A DNA stretch of 64,000 bases, taken from Hsuehochloa calcarea (taxonomy: Eukaryota; Streptophyta; Magnoliopsida; Poales; Poaceae). The notes beneath the pieces are model-generated. The model was not told the DNA's origin. It searched no databases and saw only the letters and a program-made list of their open reading frames with translations. Positions 21,284 to 32,277 of the stretch are shown in pieces (the stretch's first letter is position 1; every line of letters begins with the position of its first letter). The position numbers were made by a program, and so were the translations under genes. The DNA lies in the NCBI GenBank assembly GCA_036346395.1, contig CM070601.1, positions 17,357,763 to 17,421,762 on the forward strand, read 5' to 3'.

Positions 21284-21447
21284 GCCCCGGAGCGAAGGCT
21301 CCCCGGATCCCTTCGCTCTGTGCGAGGTGGTCTAGGACGAGGTCCCCCCCCCCCTTCGCTCTAGGGTTTGTTGTACTATTTTGGTGATGTTGTTTTTATC
21401 GGTCTTCCTATTCTATTCGGTATGTACGAAGAGGTACATGATACCCT
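21284..21447 (-). repeat. Inverted partial copy of the 20269-20530 repeat
   Basis: Read on the minus strand, 21447-21284 begins AGGGTATCATGTACCTCTTCG and continues with AATAGTACAACA, GAGCGAAGGG, CTAGACCACCTCGCAC and GGAGCCTTCGCTCC. This matches the order of words at 20272-20520. The pair forms an inverted repeat spanning about 1.2 kb upstream of the tubulin promoter. Confidence 0.6.
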
Positions 21448-21960
21448 TCAATTAGAACGTGATGTACATCTGATTTAGTATCTTTGTCAACTCGTTGGGT
21501 CCGAAGAACCACTTCTACGACAAATGCCAGCTTAGGCTTCTACCACTTTCCCTTCCGATAGCAACTGGCTCGGCCAGCTTGCGGTGTGAACTCGGGCCGC
21601 CGTGCGGCCGTGCAGTGCATTCGTGCGCAGTGACCACTGCCCAGTGCAGCACCACTGTCTCCTTTCCTCTTCCAGTCCAACTAGCGTGGCCATACCTCGG
21701 CATATCACCCACCGACATGTGGGCCTACTTCACATGCCCCACCTGTCGGTCACAACGCCTGGAAATCAACCGCAACCAGTTAGCGGTTACACCGACAGTG
21801 AGACGCCAGCGGTGCGAAATACCCCAGGGGCAGTTCGGTCCGTTCGCCGCGGTTAAATTTGAACGGTGAAAATGTCATCCGTCCGATCGGATGAACTGTT
21901 AGATGGGGCGCACAGTACCCGTCAGATTTAGCCCCTATCTCCTTGTCCTCCTCGTACGGC

Positions 21961-21969
21961 TATATATAA
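21961..21969 (+). promoter_or_regulatory. TUB: TATA box of the beta-tubulin gene
   Basis: GGCTATATATAATT lies about 100 bp before the leader exon end at 22070, followed by a C/T-rich 5' leader (CTCCTCGTCGCCACC). Spacing fits a transcription start near 21990-22000, which is inferred. Confidence 0.7.
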
Positions 21970-22070
21970 TTCTCCCTGCCTCAAAACACTCCGCAGCCTC
22001 CACCTCGCGACCTCTCGCTCCTCCTCGTCGCCACCCTCCTCCTACGCCTCCGCGGATTAGCTGACAAATC

Positions 22071-23197
22071 GTAAGTTTGGAAGCTATTTTCCCGTTACAC
22101 TTTACTTCTGCTAATGCTAGTGGATGTGATCTATCACCTCGTTTGAATTGTGCGCTTTTTTTGCCGTTTTTTGTTACAGTTTTTGGAGAAAAAACTGGGT
22201 CGTTTTGGGTGACGAAGTCGGTGATGTGCGTGGATCTGGGTGTCAGTTCAGTGGTTTTGGTTGAGAGATGCGTCGATTCGGTCGTTTAATTTGGTGCGCA
22301 AGTTCGTAGTGGGCAGATTGGAGTTGTTTAAGTGAGAAATGCTGCGATCCGCTCGGGGTTGGGCGAATGGATTGGTACTACTACTGTTTGGTGCCATGTA
22401 TCTCGATCTCGAGCCTTTTGAGCTTCCTGCATAAGGAAAGTTCAAAGTTGTGCCATTTCCGTAGTGGGATTCGAGTGTTGCGTGGAATTTAGCCATTTCT
22501 GTCAGATTTTGCGCATGGTTCCCAGATCTGAGGTGTACCCTTTTGGGGATCTGGCGCAAACAACTTGTCCGGTCTGTGACTCTTGAGAGTGTTGAACAGA
22601 TTTAGCACTCAAACAGTAAACCTGGTTTTGTTTGGAGCTATTATTGTCGTGATTCATTCACATTAGGCAACTTGAAGCTGAAAGCCTCGTCTCTCAGTAC
22701 ATCAGTTCCAAGTTTGTTCGAGCCCATATGATTTAACTCGCAACTCCGTGTTAGATCATTTTGAGCGCTGTCTTGAAGCTGAAAGCCTCGTCTGTCAGTA
22801 CATCAGTTCCAAGTTTGTTCGAGCCCATATGATTTAGCTCGCAACTCCGTGTTAGATCATTTTGAGCACTGTCTGCAAAAAAAAATCACTATGCAGGGTC
22901 TATTGGTTTGGTTGAAGCGATCTGAGTTTGAGTTTAGTGTGTAACCACATCTTGTCCTTTTAAATCCTAGTTTGCTTGTGAACCTTTTGACTATGGTGCT
23001 GTAGTGTCATAGAGCTTGGTTGGTTCATAACAACCGTGGATGGTTAGCACTTTGAACACATACTTGATGATTTGGTTCAGAAAGTCAGACAAGTTAGATC
23101 TTGCTTTGTTCTGCGTAAATCTAGCTGGATCCATCATTTTGCGAGGTTTACTGTACTATATGACATATTGCTTACCCTATGCATTTCTGATTTTCAG
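22071..23197 (+). other. TUB: Leader intron in the 5' UTR of beta-tubulin
   Basis: The donor AATC|GTAAGTTT is at 22071 and the acceptor CTGATTTTCAG ends at 23197, seven bases before the ATG at 23205. The intron is T-rich, 1127 bp long and lies wholly in the 5' UTR. Several grass tubulin genes have such leader introns, and some are known to raise expression. It contains a 101-bp tandem duplication (22671-22872). Confidence 0.8.
22671..22872 (+). repeat. 101-bp tandem duplication inside the tubulin leader intron
   Basis: 22671-22771 and 22772-22872 differ at about three positions. Both start CTTGAAGCTGAAAGCCTCG and end GAGC(G/A)CTGT. The high identity suggests a recent duplication. Confidence 0.9.
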
Positions 23198-23204
23198 AGA
23201 AAAG

Positions 23205-25666
23205 ATGAGAGAGATCCTCCACGTACAGGGTGGGCAATGTGGCAACCAGATCGGTTCCAAGTTCTGGGAGGTGGTGTGCGATGAGCACGACATTGACCCC
23301 ACAGGGCGCTATGTAGGCAACTCTGACCTGCAGCTAGAGCGTGTCAATGTCTACTACAATGAGGCCTCCTGCGGCCGCTTCGTGCCCAGAGCCGTGCTTA
23401 TGGATCTTGAGCCTGGTACTATGGATAGCGTCCGTACTGGACCGTATGGGCAGATCTTCCGCCCTGATAACTTTGTGTTTGGGCAGTCCGGTGCTGGTAA
23501 CAACTGGGCCAAGGGGCATTACACTGAGGGTGCTGAGCTCATTGATTCTGTTCTTGATGTTGTGAGGAAGGAGGCTGAGAACTGTGACTGCCTTCAAGGT
23601 AATTAAACTTATATTAAATTGGCGAGAGTATAAAAACCTTACGACATAATTTGTTTGTATTAAGTTGAATTTGGATATTACAACAAATTTATGCATCATA
23701 TGCGGCATTGGATTATGTTGTCATGCCTGTGAAATTTCAGGCTGATCCTATATGCAACTTGTATATATTATGCCAGTAATGCTATATGGCGATGGTGTAA
23801 TTTTTATAATGACGATTACCTAAGTAGTGTTAATTTCGTAGTATGTAATGTAAACCAGAGTATGGGTTGGAAAGCTTACAAATTTGGATTATTTTGTGTA
23901 TGAGTAAGTTGTCATCTTGTCCAGCGTTAATAAACATTTGATCATCACTTACAGTGTTAGGTTGTTGCCAGGGCTTTCTTAGTATTTTGGTGTCCAAGCA
24001 GCGGTTCTCTATTTAGATTTTAGCATGATTACTATCCAATTGGAGTCATTATTTAGAACAATATGTTTATGGTTTCAGGTTTCCAAGTATGCCACTCTCT
24101 TGGTGGTGGTACTGGATCTGGCATGGGAACACTGTTGATATCAAAGATCAGGGAGGAGTACCCAGACCGCATGATGCTGACATTCTCTGTTTTCCCCTCA
24201 CCAAAAGTATCTGATACTGTGGTTGAGCCTTACAATGCCACTCTTTCTGTCCATCAGTTGGTTGAGAATGCAGATGAGTGCATGGTTCTTGACAATGAGG
24301 CCCTCTATGACATCTGTTTCCGGACTCTCAAGCTGACCACGCCTAGCTGTAAGTTAAATTTATCCATTTTATTATTAGTTTTTACATATGGCTATAGCCC
24401 TGGTATAAAATTAGATCTTCCTAGTTCCAACAATTTGTACTACCTGTTGAAACACGACATCTATTATGTATATACACCAAGTTTAGAGATCTGTTGTTCT
24501 GTGGATGTGTACTCTAATCTAGAGTTTTTGTTATGAATGATTTACTAATCATTTCATTGCACGCAAGAGAGACAATCATTAATCTTGTCGTACATGTAGC
24601 CATCAAGCATTGAAATAAACAACCATACGCTTATCAGAAATATGTAATGCAAAATTTCTATTGTTCACCTCATGTCCACTTCGCCCAATTTAAAGGTTGA
24701 AACATGTTGTAGTTGATCAGTTTTGGAAAATATTTCTTCATGTTATTATTTTGGGGCATTTATTATCATGTTAGACTAGGTGTTGTGATTTATGTTTGTC
24801 TGTCTAAATGAAGTTAGCAGAAAAGTGAAGTTGATTGACTTAGTGGAATACATGAAAACAAATACATAATTTGTTGTTGCGGTTCTACATTTCCTTTTTT
24901 TTTTTCTATTCTGCTTAGAAATATGTCACTTGCTATGTGTTCCTAGGATTACCTAACATGTTTCTCATGCATGCTAATTTCTGCAGTTGGGGATTTGAAC
25001 CATTTGATCTCCGCCACCATGAGTGGAGTAACATGCTGCCTGAGGTTCCCTGGCCAGCTGAATTCCGACCTCCGGAAGTTGGCAGTGAACCTTATCCCCT
25101 TCCCCCGTCTCCACTTCTTTATGGTCGGGTTCGCCCCCTTGACCTCCCGTGGCTCCCAGCAGTACCGTGCCCTCACTGTCCCTGAGCTCACCCAGCAGAT
25201 GTGGGATGCCAAGAACATGATGTGCGCTGCTGACCCTCGCCATGGCCGTTACCTCACTGCCTCCGCCATGTTCCGTGGTAAGATGAGCACAAAGGAGGTT
25301 GACGAGCAGATGATCAACGTCCAGAACAAGAATTCATCCTACTTTGTGGAGTGGATCCCGAACAATGTGAAGTCCAGCGTTTGTGACATTGCACCGAGAG
25401 GCCTCTCCATGGCGTCGACCTTCATCGGCAATTCCACATCCATCCAAGAGATGTTCAGGAGGGTGAGCGAGCAATTCACGGCTATGTTCAGGAGGAAGGC
25501 TTTCTTGCACTGGTACACCGGTGAGGGAATGGACGAGATGGAGTTCACCGAGGCCGAGAGCAACATGAACGACCTTGTCGCGGAGTACCAGCAGTATCAG
25601 GATGCGACTGCTGAAGACGAAGGCGAGTATGAGGATGAGGATGATCTGCAGGCCGATGAGGAGTGA
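23205..25666 (+). CDS. TUB: Beta-tubulin (three coding exons)
   Basis: The product is the beta subunit of the tubulin heterodimer, which binds GTP and polymerises into cytoplasmic microtubules. Coding exons are 23205-23598, 24079-24348 and 24987-25666, with introns 23599-24078 and 24349-24986, all GT...AG. The spliced frame is 447 codons plus TGA, the usual length, with no stop or frameshift. The N-terminus is MREI, the tetrapeptide used in tubulin mRNA autoregulation. The nucleotide-binding loop GGGTGSGMG is at the start of exon 2, and the C-terminal tail is strongly acidic (DEGEYEDEDD), the site where motors and MAPs bind. It is expected to be expressed from the TATA box at 21961 with the leader intron. 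A retrotransposon lies 119 bp after the stop. Which paralogue it is cannot be told here. Confidence 0.97.
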
Positions 25667-25784
25667 GATCTGTGAGTCTTCATGGTCTGGGCCCGTATGC
25701 GATGGCTTCGCATCGGTCTTCCTCCTGCTGCTACTAGAGTATGCTACGGTGTGACTGCCCATATATGGGCTCTACGGTTGAGAC
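25667..25784 (+). other. Start of the tubulin 3' UTR, up to the retrotransposon
   Basis: 118 bp separate the stop codon and the LTR. No polyadenylation signal of the AATAAA type is visible here, so transcripts presumably run into the LTR or, before the insertion, ran into what is now 28307 onward. Confidence 0.5.
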
Positions 25785-25930
25785 TGTTAGAGATATGTTA
25801 GAGATATGTTAGAATAGGAGTTAGAATAGGGACTCTTATATGCTTTATCTATATATGGCATATATCTCTTGTACTCCTATATATATTGCCCTTTGGGCCT
25901 CTCGATAATACATACAATATATTCTTATCA
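25785..25930 (+). repeat. 5' LTR of the non-autonomous element (146 bp)
   Basis: Begins with two TTAGAGATATG units and ends TCTTATCA. It contains CTATATATGGCATATA and the sequence CCTATATATATTGCCC, a likely promoter. It differs from the 3' LTR by about two substitutions and one 11-bp unit. Confidence 0.93.
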
Positions 25931-25942
25931 TGGTATCAGAGC
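25931..25942 (+). promoter_or_regulatory. Primer-binding site
   Basis: TGGTATCAGAGC directly follows the 5' LTR and matches the 3' end of plant initiator tRNA-Met, the usual primer for such elements. Confidence 0.9.
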
Positions 25943-28140
25943 AAGGTTCAAAACCCTAGCCTACAACCTAGCTTCCGCTGTCCGCTGCCCCCGGGAGGTG
26001 CAATCTCCGCTCCCGGGGGCGGCCAGGTCCAGATCCTTCCACATCGCTGGCAGCCCGATGTCGCCGCCGCTGCTTGTCTCCTCTCAGATTCGCTGTCGCC
26101 TTCCAGATCCGAACGAGGACGAGTACCGTGCGCCTCCCTGTCGCCGGCTCTCCCGCACTGATTCTGGTAAGGATGGCGACCACGCCGTCGCCCTTCGCGC
26201 ACGCTCCTGGTGGAGATGGTCGGTGGCTGGGCCGAGGCCGCTTCTTCCGCGCGCTCTCATTGCACCGCGCTCGAGGCCGCCACCGCCGCCAGCCGCCGAG
26301 CACACGCCGCCCCCGATCCGGCCATCTTCTGCTGCTTCAGCTCGGTCCGTCGTCTCTGCTGCGGAAGCACCGGCCATCCACTCCTCGGCGGCGGCTGTCC
26401 TCGAGCCGCCGCCGGCCGTGGCCCCATGGCCCGCCCAGCAAAGATCGACCACGACTCCATCTTTGTCTCACCGCCTCTGCTCTATGACGCTGGCACCGCC
26501 ACTAGCCGTGGGCCTCGTCGCCTCGCCACCGCACATCCTCTGGGCTCCGCGCCGCTTGGTCGGCCGGCGGGGAGGTGGAGGCTCCACGCCGATCTGCGGC
26601 TGGCGATGTTGAGGAGAAGACGGCACGCAGACGGTACCTCTGCGCGCCGCCTCGGCTCCCTTTGCGACGACCGCCTCGCGCGTTCCTCCCCACCACGGAT
26701 CCGCGCCGCCAAGCCGCCCCAGCTCGGTCATTGCCTCGCCTAGCCTCGGCTCCGCCTCGGCTGCTCGACGACGCCTCGTTGCGGACTGTCGCCGTCCACA
26801 ACTCCGGCCGCCTCCTCGCAGAGATCCGGCGCCATCACCCTCTCTGCCAGCCTCCTCCGGCCAGATCCGGCCGGATTTGGCTCCATCCCGCCGCCACTCG
26901 GCCCTCTCGGCCTCTGCTCCCGGCTCCTCTTCATCGCCTCGGTGGAGGAGGAGTGAGATGGGAGGAAAGAAAGGGGCGGTCGAGGAGGGCAGGAGATTAA
27001 CCAGATCTTCTCCAGATCAAAGAAAGCTTGCGCGATGGAGTCCTCGAACTCGGAGGGCTCGAGGCCCTTTTTCTGGATCTTGGTGTGGGGATGACTTTTG
27101 GTGTAGGGATCACGCCACCCAAGGGCGCTGCGCTATTCTATATTCCCAAGAGATGTGTGCACGAGTGGGTCGGGCACACACAGGGGGTCTCGGCGATCAG
27201 TTTTTTTCTCCAAAAGGAGAGATTGCTTCCTGCTGCCACCGCCGCACCCAGTTGCCTGCCTCGGATCCATGCCGCAGCCTCCGCCCCGAGCACGCCTTCA
27301 TCCGCCATCGCCCGGTCCAGCCGCCGCCGCCTCGGATCCGCATCTCTCCCGATGAATCCGCCGCCGCCTGGCCTTCTCTCGCCCGAATCCGGTCGCCGGC
27401 TCTCGGATCCGCCGCCTGGCCTTGGGCTTCTCCCCTGCCGACGCCTTCTCCTCGCCGACCGACTTCTTCATCCAAGTCCGTAGTACTCAATTTTTGAGTT
27501 CGTCTTCGCCATGCGAGTCCACAAATTTATTATCGATCATAGAAGCATAGGAATTGCCTTATGCATAGCGGCGTAGCCCGCCTCCCGCCGCTATTTCTTC
27601 GAGCATTGCAGATCCGCCGCTCCAGCGTTCAAGGCCCGCGCTTCTTCCACACTACGCCTCATTGCGCTTCTTGTGTATTGCGCCGCTCTTCTTCGCAGAT
27701 CGCCTGCATTGCGCTTCTTGTGTATTGCGCGCTTTTCTTCTCGCGATGCGCCTCATTGCGCTTCTTGTGCATTGCGTTGCGCTTCTTTTGCACTGTGCAT
27801 TCGTTGCACTTCTTGTGCTTTGCGTCGCCGCCGTCTTGGGTTACGATCTGCGCCGCCATGCTTCCACCAATTCCTATTCGACTTGATTTGACAGCTCTCT
27901 CTATATTTGTTGGTTTCATCATCTTCTTCGTCGTGTTGCCGCGGTCGACTTCGCTCCTGCACCTTGTGCCTTATGAGCTGTCGCATGACACCGGATGGGA
28001 GAAGATCTTTTGATACTCGACATATTTTTTTTTCAAGAGCTGCATACTACGACAACATTATCAAGACTCGGACTTTGGATTCCCCATATTTTAGTATCAA
28101 CTCTTTCCAAATGCAATGCTATTGCATACGCCTTGCATTT
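25943..28140 (+). other. Interior of the non-autonomous element, no recognised coding content
   Basis: 26000-27480 is about 65-70 percent GC by eye and yields many overlapping open frames in all six frames; none shows a known domain. 27640-27860 has the repeated phrase CATTGCGCTTCTTGTG(T/C)ATTGCGC. No gag or pol remnant was seen. The source of the GC-rich insert is unknown; captured host sequence is possible. Confidence 0.6.
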
Positions 28141-28149
28141 GAGGGGGGG

Positions 28150-28306
28150 TGTTAGAGATATATTAGAGATATGTTAGAGATATGTTAGAATAGGAGTTAG
28201 AATAGGGACTCTTATATGCCTTATCTATATATGGCATATATCTCTTGTACTCCTATATATATTGCTCTTTGGGCCTCTCGATAATACATACAATATATTC
28301 TTATCA
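28150..28306 (+). repeat. 3' LTR of the non-autonomous element (157 bp)
   Basis: Carries one extra 11-bp TTAGAGATAT(G/A) unit compared with the 5' LTR, and C for T changes at two positions. Ends at 28306 before the GAGAC duplication. Confidence 0.93.
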
Positions 28307-30443
28307 GAGACTAATAGTTTCCCGCAGCTATGGGGAACTCTTCAGTAGACTTGATGCTTGTGTGTGCAACGTGTGTTCAGTTTTGTTGCGCTTTCTGGTG
28401 AACTTGAGATTTGGCACCGTAACAGAAGTCCATGGTCGCAGTTGGGGCTTGCAATATGCTTGTGCGTGTCTTGTACATGTGCCATGGTTATGAATCCCAA
28501 TGCAATGTTTGCTGTTTTTCACATAGTTCTTCCCGGTTGGCATTGCCAAGTGATTTTCCTGCTATATGTGAGCTGATGTGCATGTAGACTTGTAGACTCG
28601 ATATGTCTGTCATACTGCGGTGTCAAAATCGTTGGAAATTTATTTGCTACTTTTTGGTCGGGTCAAAGTGTCAAACCTACAGAGATACGGCAATAACCTT
28701 TAGACCAAGCAAGCGGGGCTCCCAGGCTCTTTGACACGGCCGGTTTCAGCTTTGGAATTGGACGTGCCTCTCCCAGTAAATCAGCTACATCTTTGGGCAG
28801 CAAGCCAGCAATGCAGCTTACGCTACAACTTCAACTCAATCACAGCAATCGTTTTCGCGTCCTCAGTCAGTTTTGATACGTCGCGCATTCAAGGCTCTGT
28901 CTTCTCATGTCCAGAACGCGGAAAACACAAGAATGCGATTGGCACTTTCGGAACTTTGTATCTTTCATTTCATTTCATTTATTTTCTAGTGGGTACATGG
29001 CATCCATTAGTCTGATTCAGGGGTCAGATTCTGCTTTTGCTCCCCCTGAACTTTGTATCACTTGTGCAATACGCCATGGGAAACGTGAAGCCTGGCACAA
29101 AGTAGCAACTCCCAAAGTCTCTACTGCATCACCAAATCTAACAAAGCTCGCCTACAGCTGATACGCCATGGTTGCAAGGAAGATCAAAGTATCACACACC
29201 AACACAACCCTCAAAAGGAAAGGATTATTTACAGGTGGAAGGGGAAAACCTCATTAAGTACTAGAGAAAAAAAATTGTCATGAAGCAAAGCTAGTGTGGC
29301 ACTACAAGTAGATCGACTATATATGCTTTGACTCACACTGACACTCTGGTATCTCGTTTTTCGGCTGCAGGCTTGGGCGGCTTATTTCGGCGGTCGCGGC
29401 CTATGCCCCACAACGCCGGCCAGCATCCGACGGCCAGAGGCGCTTCTATCCTGAAAGATTAGATAGAACTTAGATGGATGTAATCATGTATTCATGCATG
29501 TTCCAATGGCATCTGAAATCAGGGACATAGCTAGAAATTTGTTACACAGGGACCATACGGGCGGTGAGAACTAAATATCGTGTATCATCAAGTATAAATA
29601 TTTTGTTATCCTATATGCGCAAACTAAGAACTATATAGAGGATTTTATCAACTATGGGGAACCATGGCTCCTACTAATCCCCTATCTCCGTCCCTGGAAT
29701 ATATAATTTGTTAGCTGGTAGTGTCTGGAAAAAATATTGGAAAGAAAAAGTTTCTGAAAAGAATTCAGCTGCATGGCTATTCCTGTGTACTTTGGTCAGA
29801 TTGTCATCCTTGTTCGTTTTCTTTCCTGGTCATGAGTTGTTCCATTTTGTTGACTCGGAAAGCTCAGCTAAGTCAAAAACATGGAAGAATTATGTGGTCT
29901 AAAGGAGGGGAGGGGAGTATGTGGAACTCCTTTTAGCGCCGTCTGATGGAAAAAGAATGTTCGTGGCCATGCATTGATTAAAAAAATATGCTGTATCCGG
30001 TCGGTGTGTTGGAAAGAATAATGACTAATGAACACTTAAAATATTCACAAGTAATGTAATCGTATTATAATATAAGAGTAGGATCTAATGCAATTGCACA
30101 GCAGTCATACTAGTCACACGGTACCTCATACGTACTCCTCCTATTTCACTAGCTAAAACTCTACAACTACTAAGTAATTACTTCATTACTACAGAATATT
30201 TCAAGATGACTAACAGTTAATATCATACTAGTCCGAGGGTTATTTGACCGCATGACTAATTCTGCTAATTGAGACGAATGAAATCATTGGCGCAATTTCT
30301 TTTGCAAGAGGCAAGAGAATACTATAATTGCATCATGGTGCAGATTTCGCCGACTCGCCGTGTACAGCGTATATCGGACAAGCAAGGGGTCTCCATTTCT
30401 GTCACTAGCAGAGAACCTCAACACACGCTCCTCGCTTGACTGC
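28307..30443. other. Displaced tubulin 3' flank, then intergenic DNA
   Basis: 28307 to about 28600 probably is the former tubulin 3' UTR and terminator, pushed 2.5 kb away by the insertion; it is T/G-rich as plant 3' UTRs are. From 28600 to 30440 no gene, RNA or mobile element was recognised; short open frames there are composed of unbiased sequence. Confidence 0.45.
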
Positions 30444-30899
30444 TCACCTGGCTTTGCCGGCAGCAACGGTCGCCCGCGAGCCCTTCCCGGCCCCAGCCGG
30501 CAGCGTCCCGCGGCCGGGCCGCGGTGCCGTCATGCTCCTGGTGAGCAACCCCGGCACGTAGAAGTTGAGCAGCACGCCGTCCCCGCCTCCCCCGCAGCTA
30601 CCCCTGCTGTCGCTCCGCCGTCTCCTCAGCTTCCTCTCCCTCGCCGCCGCCTGATGCTTCGACGCCGCCTCCTGCCGCTCGGACGACAACGAGCTCCCGT
30701 GATCCTTCTGCGCTGGCGGCTGCGGTGTCGCGGCGTGGTCCGTGCTTTCCTTGACCTCGACGAGGTCGGAGAAGGAGAGCTCGCGGTCGGAGTCGCCGCC
30801 GGGGAGGTCGGCGAGGAGGCCCAGCAGCTCCTCCCGGCTCCTGGCGATCTGCCGCGCCCGCGCAGACAGCGGCTTGCCGCCGGCGAGCGCCTCCATCAT
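30444..30899 (-). CDS. Unrecognised plant-type 151-aa protein, single exon
   Basis: The frame starts MMEALAGGKPLSARAR and ends ATVAAGKAR. I do not recognise a named family. Visible parts are a short helical N-terminus (REELLGLLADLP, about residues 23-34), an acidic phrase DRELSFSDLVEVKES (about 38-52), a long Gln/Ala/Lys/Arg-rich middle with a basic run RERKLRRRRS (about 86-95) that could be a nuclear signal, a Gly run, then GVLLNFYVPGLLTRSMTAP (about 107-125) and a basic, Gly/Ala-rich tail. The codon pattern is strongly GC at third positions and the frame is uninterrupted, as in grass single-exon genes. The two islands of ordinary sequence flanked by low complexity suggest a regulatory protein rather than an enzyme; this is inference. 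Confidence 0.6.
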   Translation of the reverse strand: MMEALAGGKPLSARARQIARSREELLGLLADLPGGDSDRELSFSDLVEVKESTDHAATPQPPAQKDHGSSLSSERQEAASKHQAAARERKLRRRRSDSRGSCGGGGDGVLLNFYVPGLLTRSMTAPRPGRGTLPAGAGKGSRATVAAGKAR

Positions 30900-31059
30900 A
30901 GTATCCAGCTAGCTCGATCGTGCAGCGCTGGGCGGTGCGCGCACGCCGATGTTCGATAGTTGATACTCTCGAAACAACGATGTGCTGCCGCGCGTTGCTT
31001 TTGTAGACCACGATGGTTGGACGTTTTTCTCTTTCCTTTGTGGTAACTGGTAAGAGCAA

Positions 31060-31344
31060 CGCGCGCGCGGTCTAGAAGGCTAGGATATGAACAATTTTTT
31101 CCGCGTTTACTTTTGCTATGGAGAAGCTTCTTTTTGGTAGGGTTGCTGTGTTTTGGTGTGCATGATAAGTTATCACTTTTTTTTAACACGTAAAGAGACG
31201 ATTGCGAATCAAAAGATACATAATTCGATGATTTGCTTAAACAGAGCATACAGGCAGTGAGAACGGTCTTTATTTACTGCCATAAATTCTGGCGACGTTC
31301 ATTGAATTGGTCTAAAAGGGGATCAAAAATAGAGATGATGAGGT
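31060..31344. other. Intergenic DNA upstream of the minus-strand gene
   Basis: AT-rich, with no recognised feature. The promoter of 30444-30899 should lie here, but no clear TATA box was found. Confidence 0.4.
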
Positions 31345-31519
31345 TGTTAGAATCCAACAATAGATAGCTATTCTTGTAGGTATGCATGTGTATTCAAAAT
31401 ATGTGCGGCTATGAGATAAAGCCAGGTATCTTGTAAATCCTAACCAACGTTTGGTTCTGTTCCTATAAATATACACCACGCGGCCTCTACGGAGGTAATA
31501 CGCTTCTCCAATCTTCGCA
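31345..31519 (+). repeat. 5' LTR of Copia 2 (175 bp)
   Basis: Contains CCTATAAATATACACC, the probable TATA box, near 31461-31476 and ends TCTTCGCA just before the primer site. It lacks about 30 bp that the 3' LTR has. Confidence 0.9.
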
Positions 31520-31553
31520 TGGTATCAGAGCCATCCTCTTCAATTAAGATTCG

Positions 31554-32277
31554 ATGGTTGCTTCATCTTCTTCTTCTTCAACGGCGTCACCTCTCGGGCC
31601 GCCGGTCTCAGAGAAACTCACGATGGATAATTTCCTTGTGTGGAGAGCGCAGGTTCTTCCTCTCGTGCGAGGAGCACAACTCATTGGATACATAGATGGA
31701 TCCACACCGGCGCCACCCAGAACCATTGGGGTTACCAAAGGTGACAAGACTACGGAGGCGGCACCAAATCCTGCGTACGCGCAGTGGGTCGCTCAGGATC
31801 AACAGGTTCTAGCTTACTTGCTCAATTCCTTATCTAAAGAAGTTTTGACGCAAGTTGTCACCATGACAAGCGCAGCTCAAGTTTGGACAGTTGTACAAGA
31901 GATGTTTTCATCACAATCTCGAGCCCGGGTGACAAAATCTAAGAATCACGCTCGCCAATGCTCAGAAAGGAAACATGAGCATGGCGACATACTTCTTCAA
32001 GATGAAATTAGGAGATGAACTTGCTGCAGCAGGAAAAGGTCTGGACGATGAAGAGATGGTGTCTTTCATCCTTGCAGGCCTTCATCTATTTGTGGCAAGA
32101 ACTGAACCGAACTCCTTGAGTGATCTCTATGCCCAGATGCTGAACTATGATATGCACATGGAGCTTCTTCAGGTAACGGATGAGGTGGTCGCACCTACAG
32201 CAATAGCGGTGGATCAAGATAGGGAGGCCCAAGTCAGTTCAACACACAGAGACCTGTATGTCAGTTGTGCGACATGA
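31554..32277 (+). pseudogene. Copia 2 gag with frameshift
   Basis: Starts MVASSSSSSTASPLG; continues DNFLVWRAQVLPLV and WVAQDQQVLAYLLNSLS, the N-terminal gag domain of Retrofit-type elements. Near 31930 the frame shifts (one frame ends at 32018, the next runs LANAQKGNMSMATYFFKMK to 32277). The zinc knuckle near 32260-32290 (CQLCDMSGHTTFNFW) is in a third frame and has lost its last Cys. Confidence 0.8.

Larger units (their letters stand above)
25785..28306 (+). mobile_element. Young non-autonomous LTR retrotransposon (short LTRs, no gag-pol) in the tubulin 3' flank
   Basis: LTRs are 25785-25930 and 28150-28306, both starting TGTTAGAGATAT and ending ATTCTTATCA. GAGAC at 25780-25784 is repeated exactly at 28307-28311, the target duplication. 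The primer site TGGTATCAGAGC (25931-25942), matching initiator tRNA-Met, abuts the 5' LTR, and the polypurine run GAGGGGGGG (28141-28149) abuts the 3' LTR. The 2.2 kb interior has no gag, protease, RT or integrase; it is GC-rich to about 27480 and then C/T-rich. It must have moved with enzymes from another element. It is a TRIM- or LARD-like element. Confidence 0.93.

Noticed and set aside
25869..27497. Several long open frames on both strands (up to 247 codons)
   Set aside because: They overlap in all frames in very GC-rich DNA inside the non-autonomous retrotransposon, lack domains and are explained by low stop-codon density.
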